Origin: Bacteroidales bacterium
GTDB lineage: Bacteria > Bacteroidota > Bacteroidia > Bacteroidales > Paludibacteraceae
Length of the DNA stretch: 18,717 bases
NCBI GenBank assembly: GCA_900768725.1
Contig: CAAGDU010000119.1
Location: 1-18,717 of the forward strand
Direction of reading: 5' to 3'
Below are positions 14,948 to 18,717 of the stretch, in pieces (position 1 is the first letter of the stretch; every line of letters begins with the position of its first letter). Made by a program: the position numbers and the translations under genes. The notes below the pieces were generated by a model. That model was not told the origin of the DNA, did not search any database, and worked only from the letters and a program-made list of their open reading frames with translations.

Positions 14948-15891
14948 CCGCCATAGATGATGAGCAGGATAGCGCCGTGCCACCAGCGTATCTGCCGCTT
15001 TTTGTTGGTCATAACAAACACCCACACCAGCGCACAACCCAATGCCGCCATAATGCTGTCTAAGACGAAACCCGTGTAGGAGGGCAGCGGTTTGATGGTG
15101 GCGCTGCAGCCGAGTATCATAAACACATTGAAGATGTTGCTGCCTACCACGTTGCCAAGTGCGATATCGCAGTTTTTCTTCGCCGCGGCAATGAGCGAGG
15201 TTGCCAACTCCGGCAGGGATGTGCCCAACGCTACGATGGTGAGCCCGATAAGTGCTTCGCTCACGCCTGCTTTCTCAGCGATATGTACGGCACTCTTCAC
15301 GATCATCTCTCCCCCCAAGACCAGTCCCGTAAGTCCGAGCACAATCAGCAGCAATGCCCGCCATAGTTTCATCGGTCGGAAGGTTTCTTCCGGCTCATTG
15401 CTCGCTTTAGCATGGTGGAAGGTGTAGTACATATAGCCTGCGAAGATGAGCAACAGCAGGATACCACCCCAGCGGGGAATGCCGTTGCAGAACAAGCCGA
15501 AGAGCAACACCAACACACCTGCCAATGCCGCTAAGGGGATGTCCACCTTGCGGCTGGTTGCCTGCGACACGATGGGATAGAGCAAGGCGGTGCTGCCCAA
15601 GATGAGGAAGATATTGAGGATATTGCTACCCAGTACGTTGGTGATAGCTAAGTCGGTAGAGCCGTTGCCCACCGATGCCATATTCACCACAAACTCGGGC
15701 ATGCTAGTGCCCATCGCAACGATGGTGAGCCCTATGACCAAGTCGCTCACGTGGTAGCGTTTCGCCAATCCGCTCGCGCCGTCCACCAACCAGTCAGCAC
15801 CCCAGACCAAGAGCACAAAGCCCACTATCAGCAATGCCGCAGCGACCCACCAGCCGCCGGCTGCCATCCATGTGTTAAAGAAATCAAACAT
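14917..15891 (-). CDS. Calcium/sodium antiporter, CaCA family (YrbG-like)
   Basis: A 324-residue inner-membrane cation exchanger, probably Ca2+ for Na+. The two inverted halves each carry the alpha-repeat motifs. In the first, GTSMPE (61-66) is followed by GSNI (88-91). In the second, GTSLPE (223-228) is followed by GSNIFN (250-255). About ten hydrophobic helices are visible. A cytoplasmic loop at about 158-175 (HHAKASNEPEETFRPMK) joins the halves and encodes a 10-nt partial match (15366-15375) to the dispersed 32-nt repeat. Length is normal for YrbG-type proteins. ATG 15891 precedes MFDFFNTWMAAGGWWVAAAL, a good first helix. The 3' end overlaps the convergent GT2 gene by 31 bp. No consensus promoter was found upstream, where a repeat-rich gap lies. 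Confidence 0.9.
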   Translation of the reverse strand: MFDFFNTWMAAGGWWVAAALLIVGFVLLVWGADWLVDGASGLAKRYHVSDLVIGLTIVAMGTSMPEFVVNMASVGNGSTDLAITNVLGSNILNIFLILGSTALLYPIVSQATSRKVDIPLAALAGVLVLLFGLFCNGIPRWGGILLLLIFAGYMYYTFHHAKASNEPEETFRPMKLWRALLLIVLGLTGLVLGGEMIVKSAVHIAEKAGVSEALIGLTIVALGTSLPELATSLIAAAKKNCDIALGNVVGSNIFNVFMILGCSATIKPLPSYTGFVLDSIMAALGCALVWVFVMTNKKRQIRWWHGAILLIIYGGYLGWRLVTA

Positions 15892-15893
15892 AT

Positions 15894-15952
15894 AAACTTC
15901 GTGTATTTAACTTCGCTTCGCTCCGTGTAAGAAACTTCGTGTATTTAACTTC
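15894..15952. repeat. Two copies of a perfect 21-nt direct repeat
   Basis: Positions 15894-15914 and 15932-15952 are identical: each starts AAACTTCGTG and ends TATTTAACTTC. They are separated by 17 nt (GCTTCGCTCCGTGTAAG), which itself partly echoes the unit (CTTCG, CGTGTA). The first copy begins 3 nt upstream of the antiporter ATG on the opposite strand, so the repeat lies in its 5' untranslated region or promoter. Only two copies are present, so it is not an array. Confidence 0.75.
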
Positions 15953-15999
15953 ACTTTTTTGGGGGGATAGTTGGAACAAACTGTTTTGGCATGCTTTGC

Positions 16000-16206
16000 A
16001 ACTCCCCCGCCTCCCTCTCAGAGGGGGGAGGGGGTAAGGGGGCGGGAGGAGGACTCGGCATTCAGCCGCACTATGACATTCGCAAGCCGAAAGTAATAAC
16101 TCCTTTATCCCTTATCCTATCCCCTTCATCCCCTTTGCGGCTGGAAGCCGATGCTTGCATCCCGCCCCCAACCCCCTCCCCTCCTTTCAGGAGAGGCGGG
16201 GGAGTT
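16000..16206. repeat. Two inverted G-rich REP-like units (BIME-like element)
   Basis: Unit A (16000-16070) and the reverse complement of unit B (16136-16206) are both about 71 nt. Both begin AACTCCCCCGCCT and end CAGCCGCA, share the core AGGGGAGGGGGT or a close variant, and agree at about three quarters of positions by eye. Each unit has its own small hairpin: CCCTC-tca-GAGGG in A, and CTCCT-gaa-AGGAG in B read on the minus strand. G-runs such as GGGGGGAGGGGG, then GGGGGCGGG, could form G-quadruplexes, on the plus strand for A and the minus strand for B. The 65-nt centre (16071-16135) is unremarkable. Unit B begins 22 nt past the ychF stop, a typical site for REP-like elements. Confidence 0.7.
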
Positions 16207-16227
16207 AGAGCGGTCCTTCGTCCTTGG

Positions 16228-17334
16228 TTACACATTGAACAGGAAGTGCATGATGTCGCCGTCTTGGACTATGTAGTCTTTGCCTTCGATGCCCAGTTTT
16301 CCTGCGGCGCGGCACTGCGCCTCACCACCGAGGGTGATGAAGTCCTCGTACTTGATGACCTCTGCGCGGATGAAGCCGCGCTCGAAGTCGGTGTGTATCA
16401 CGCCTGCGCACTGCGGAGCCTTGCTGCCTGCGCGGAAGGTCCATGCGCGCACCTCGTCGGAGCCTGCCGTGAGGAACGTGCGCAGGTCGAGCAGGGCATA
16501 CGCCGCCTTGATGAGTCGGTTCACGCCCGACTCCTCCAGCCCGATTTCCTCCAAGAACATCTGCCGCTCCTCGTAGGTCTCCAGTTCGGCTATCTCGCTC
16601 TCTATCTTCGCTGCGAGCACCAGCACCTGTGCGTTCTCGTCTTTCACCGCTTCACGCACCTGCTCCACATAATGGTTGCCGCTCACCGCACTCTCTTCGT
16701 CCACGTTGCAGACGTACATCACGGGTTTGTTGGTGAGCAGAAACATCTCCTTCGCCGCCTGCTCCTCCTCTTTGTTGGTGAGTTCCACGGTGCGCGCGTT
16801 CTTGCCTTCGGAGAGTGCTTCGCGGTACTTGTAGAGGACCTCCAAGGCTATCTTCGCCTGCTTGTCGCCGCCCGCTTTCGCCTGTTTCTCCGTCTTCTGG
16901 ATACGGCTCTCCACGGTCTCTAAGTCTTTGAGTTGCAACTCCGCGTCGATAATCTCCTTATCGCGCACGGGGTCCACGGAGCCGTCCACGTGCACCACGT
17001 TCTCATCGTCGAAGCAACGGAGGACGTGGATGATGGCATCGGTCTCGCGGATGTTCGCCAAGAACTTATTGCCGAGTCCCTCGCCTTTCGATGCACCTTT
17101 CACGAGCCCGGCAATGTCCACTATCTCCACCGTGGTGGGTATCACGCCGCGCTCGGGCTTGCATAGTTCGCCTAACTTGATGAGCCGCTCATCGGGCACG
17201 GTGATGACGCCCACGTTGGGTTCGATAGTACAGAAAGGGAAGTTGGCAGACTGGGCTTTCGCATTGCTCAGACAGTTGAAAAGGGTCGATTTGCCCACGT
17301 TGGGCAGCCCTACTATTCCGCATTGAAGAGACAT
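16228..17334 (-). CDS. ychF: Redox-regulated ATPase/GTPase YchF (OLA1 family)
   Basis: A 368-residue TRAFAC-class P-loop NTPase of the Obg/YchF family, associated with ribosomes and stress response and preferring ATP over GTP. G1 is GLPNVGKST (9-17). The switch region has NFPFCTIEPNVGVI, G3 is DIAGLVKGASKGEGLGNKFL, and the G4 position reads NVDE instead of NKxD, as expected for YchF. A coiled-coil insert (about 130-190) and a C-terminal TGS domain (AGSDEVRAWTFRAGSKAPQC to DGDIMHFLFNV) complete it. The start is set at ATG 17334 (MSLQCGIVG), the conserved family start. A TTG four codons upstream is possible but unlikely. A 119-nt A/T-rich gap separates it from kdsD, with no clear promoter or hairpin seen. 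Confidence 0.95.
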   Translation of the reverse strand: MSLQCGIVGLPNVGKSTLFNCLSNAKAQSANFPFCTIEPNVGVITVPDERLIKLGELCKPERGVIPTTVEIVDIAGLVKGASKGEGLGNKFLANIRETDAIIHVLRCFDDENVVHVDGSVDPVRDKEIIDAELQLKDLETVESRIQKTEKQAKAGGDKQAKIALEVLYKYREALSEGKNARTVELTNKEEEQAAKEMFLLTNKPVMYVCNVDEESAVSGNHYVEQVREAVKDENAQVLVLAAKIESEIAELETYEERQMFLEEIGLEESGVNRLIKAAYALLDLRTFLTAGSDEVRAWTFRAGSKAPQCAGVIHTDFERGFIRAEVIKYEDFITLGGEAQCRAAGKLGIEGKDYIVQDGDIMHFLFNV

Positions 17335-17453
17335 GATTTTTGACAATTGTTATAAAAGTTGAACCCCAATTTAATAACTAAATATGGTTGGGTATCTCTG
17401 TATTAGAATCCTATATATTTTGAAGACATCTTCCAAACTATACTATGCCTATT

Positions 17454-18407
17454 TCAGCAGGTAAAATCAATGATGTGGTGAATGGAGATGATGCCGATGA
17501 TAGTCTCGGTCTCGGGGGTCTCGGTTACCGCCAGCGTGGTGATATTGTACTTGTCCATGATGGCAAGCGCATCGGTTAGTAGGGCATCTTTGTGGATACG
17601 CTTGTAAGACGGGGTCATCATGTCGCGCGCCACGATATGTAGGTCCTCGTATTTCTGTATCGCGCGTCGGAGGTCGCCGTCGGTAATGATTCCCACGCAC
17701 TGCTTTCCGTCATAGACCATCGTCATGCCGAGGTGCTTGTCCGTCATCTCGCCCACCAGTTCGCGGAAGGGTGTCGTTACCTGCACGCGCGGGACGCTCT
17801 GTTGCATACGGTTCTTCACGCGCGCCAGCAACTGCCGTCCCAGTGCCCCGCCCGGGTGGTAGAGCGCGAAGTTCTCCGCTTTGAAATGCCGTTTCTCCAT
17901 GAGGCAGACCGTCAGCGCATCGCCCATGAGTGCCGTCGCCGTGGTCGAGGTGGTGGGTGCCAGCCCGAGCGGGCATGCCTCTTTGTCCACGTGGATGGAA
18001 AGCGTCAGGTCTGCCTGTTGCGCCAGCGGCGACTTCTGGTCGCCCGTCATAGCGATGATACGGCACCCGATATTGCGCAACGGGGCAATCACGTTCAGTA
18101 TCTCGTTGGTGCTGCCGCTGTTGCTCACTAGCATGACCACGTCTGCTCCGCTCACCATGCCCAAGTCGCCGTGCACCGCCTCCACGGCGTTCACGAAGAT
18201 GGCGGGCGTACCCGTTGAAGCCAGCGAGGAGGCTATCTTATGCCCGATGATACCCGTCTTGCCGATACCCATCACCACCAACTTGCCGTGGCAGGCATCA
18301 ATCATCTCCACCGCCTCGTCAAAACGCTCATCAATGGACAAACCGAGTTTCTCCAACTCGGTTATCTCTTCTGCAAATATCTCTTTCGCTCTTTCGGAAT
18401 AACTCAT
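17454..18407 (-). CDS. kdsD: D-arabinose-5-phosphate isomerase (KdsD/KpsF family)
   Basis: A 317-residue enzyme converting ribulose-5-phosphate to arabinose-5-phosphate, the first step of Kdo synthesis for LPS. The SIS domain (about 1-195) keeps all four residues known to be catalytic in E. coli KdsD at a constant offset of 9: Lys50, Glu102, Glu143 and His184. They sit in MGIGKTGIIG, SNSGSTNE, HVDKEACPLG and ALYHPGGALG. Two CBS domains follow, with GMTMVYDGKQCVGIITDGDL in the first and ITTLAVTETP in the second. Length is normal. Start ATG 18407 overlaps the stop of the upstream kdsA by 4 nt (ATGA), which couples the two Kdo genes. GutQ/KpsF paralogues exist, but the kdsA neighbour favours the LPS-Kdo role. 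Confidence 0.93.
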   Translation of the reverse strand: MSYSERAKEIFAEEITELEKLGLSIDERFDEAVEMIDACHGKLVVMGIGKTGIIGHKIASSLASTGTPAIFVNAVEAVHGDLGMVSGADVVMLVSNSGSTNEILNVIAPLRNIGCRIIAMTGDQKSPLAQQADLTLSIHVDKEACPLGLAPTTSTTATALMGDALTVCLMEKRHFKAENFALYHPGGALGRQLLARVKNRMQQSVPRVQVTTPFRELVGEMTDKHLGMTMVYDGKQCVGIITDGDLRRAIQKYEDLHIVARDMMTPSYKRIHKDALLTDALAIMDKYNITTLAVTETPETETIIGIISIHHIIDFTC

Positions 18408-18717
18408 AACGTCTTATTGAGATTATCTATCGCCAGTGCGCTGCTTAGCACCTGCTCTATATCGCTCAGCCTCAGTTGGTTAGCCGCGTCGGAGATGGCT
18501 CTGTCGGGGTCGGGGTGCACCTCAAGGAACAGCCCGTCTATGCCCACTGCCACTGCCGCCCGCACGAGATAAGGCACCATCGCGCGGTTGCCGCCCGTTA
18601 CCCCTGCTTGGCTCGAAGGCTGCTGCACGGCATGCGTCGCATCGAACACCACGGGGCAACCGTACTCGCGCATCCGCACCAGCGAGGTCATGTCCACCAC
18701 GATATTACCATATCCGA
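18404..18717 (-). CDS. kdsA: 3-deoxy-8-phosphooctulonate synthase, C-terminal part (runs off window)
   Basis: The last 103 or so residues of KdsA, which condenses arabinose-5-phosphate with phosphoenolpyruvate to Kdo-8-phosphate. The reading frame is open to the right edge, so the 5' part lies beyond 18717. Visible family motifs are GYGNIVVDMTSLVRMREYG, CPVVFDATHAVQQPS with a conserved His, AAVAVGIDGLFLEVHPDPD with conserved Glu and Asp, and AISDAANQLRL. The His, Glu and Asp of these blocks correspond to metal and substrate ligands in known KdsA enzymes. The internal GTG/ATG codons near the edge are not the real start, since conserved sequence continues upstream of them. The stop overlaps the kdsD start (ATGA), and the enzyme uses the product of KdsD. 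Confidence 0.92.
   Translation of the reverse strand, partial: GYGNIVVDMTSLVRMREYGCPVVFDATHAVQQPSSQAGVTGGNRAMVPYLVRAAVAVGIDGLFLEVHPDPDRAISDAANQLRLSDIEQVLSSALAIDNLNKTL

Larger units (their letters stand above)
15892..16227. other. 336-nt non-coding, repeat-rich interval
   Basis: This gap lies between the antiporter start and the ychF stop, both genes being on the minus strand. It holds a 21-nt direct repeat next to the antiporter start (15894-15952), a T6G6 junction (15955-15966), and two G-rich units in inverted orientation (16000-16070 and 16136-16206). I see no protein-coding gene, tRNA or consensus -33/-7 promoter in it. Confidence 0.7.

Noticed and set aside
15894..15952. Possible CRISPR-like repeat-spacer arrangement
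   Set aside because: Only two repeats of 21 nt with a 17-nt spacer that resembles the repeat itself, and no cas genes are present.
15991..16923. Open frame of 310 codons on the plus strand crossing the G-rich repeats into ychF
   Set aside because: Its start lies in the repeat element, translating to Gly/Pro-rich low-complexity sequence, and the rest is antisense to YchF.

Overview
The window looks like chromosomal DNA of a Bacteroidales-type member of the Bacteroidota. The evidence is a SurA / OstA-like LptA / outer-membrane beta-barrel / DnaG gene string, Kdo genes, a promoter matching the Bacteroidetes -33/-7 consensus (TTTG, 20 bp, TATCTTCG), genes mostly lacking Shine-Dalgarno sequences, and a coding style of about 50% G+C. 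The species cannot be named from the sequence.

Layout. (1) 125-5968, plus strand: a tight run of surA-like chaperone, OstA/LptA-like lipopolysaccharide (LPS) transport protein, a small outer-membrane beta-barrel protein and DNA primase. (2) 5969-6078: an intergenic gap holding a long imperfect inverted repeat. (3) 6079-7802, plus strand: a radical SAM enzyme overlapping by 4 nt (ATGA) a GT28-like glycosyltransferase whose C-terminus looks short. (4) 7847-14947, plus strand: a surface-polysaccharide operon behind its own promoter. Its order is Wzz-like chain-length regulator, Wzx-like flippase, EpsG-type polymerase, Stealth-family sugar-phosphate transferase, GT4, GT2, GT2. Gaps are mostly 3-26 nt, with one 1-nt overlap. 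(5) 14917-15891, minus strand: a Ca2+/Na+ antiporter that overlaps the last glycosyltransferase tail-to-tail by 31 bp. Its apparent intrinsic terminator lies inside the opposing glycosyltransferase gene. (6) 15892-16227: a non-coding stretch with a 21-nt direct repeat and two G-rich, REP-like units in inverted orientation. (7) 16228-18717, minus strand: the YchF GTPase, then kdsD (arabinose-5-phosphate isomerase) overlapping by 4 nt the 3' part of kdsA, which runs off the right edge.

How the genes fit together. Much of the window serves the outer envelope. KdsA/KdsD make Kdo for the LPS core, OstA/LptA moves LPS across the periplasm, SurA-like proteins fold outer-membrane barrels, and the seven-gene locus assembles a repeat-unit glycan by a Wzx/Wzy route. 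That locus has no priming transferase, sugar-nucleotide genes, Wza or tyrosine kinase, so those functions must come from elsewhere.

I see no defence system, mobile element or clearly unprecedented multi-gene system. The least-explained signals are at DNA level: a 32-nt repeat found at linker or tail positions of three unrelated genes and in two reading frames, the inverted G-rich units, the TTTCAAG inverted repeat, and the terminator nested in an opposing gene.
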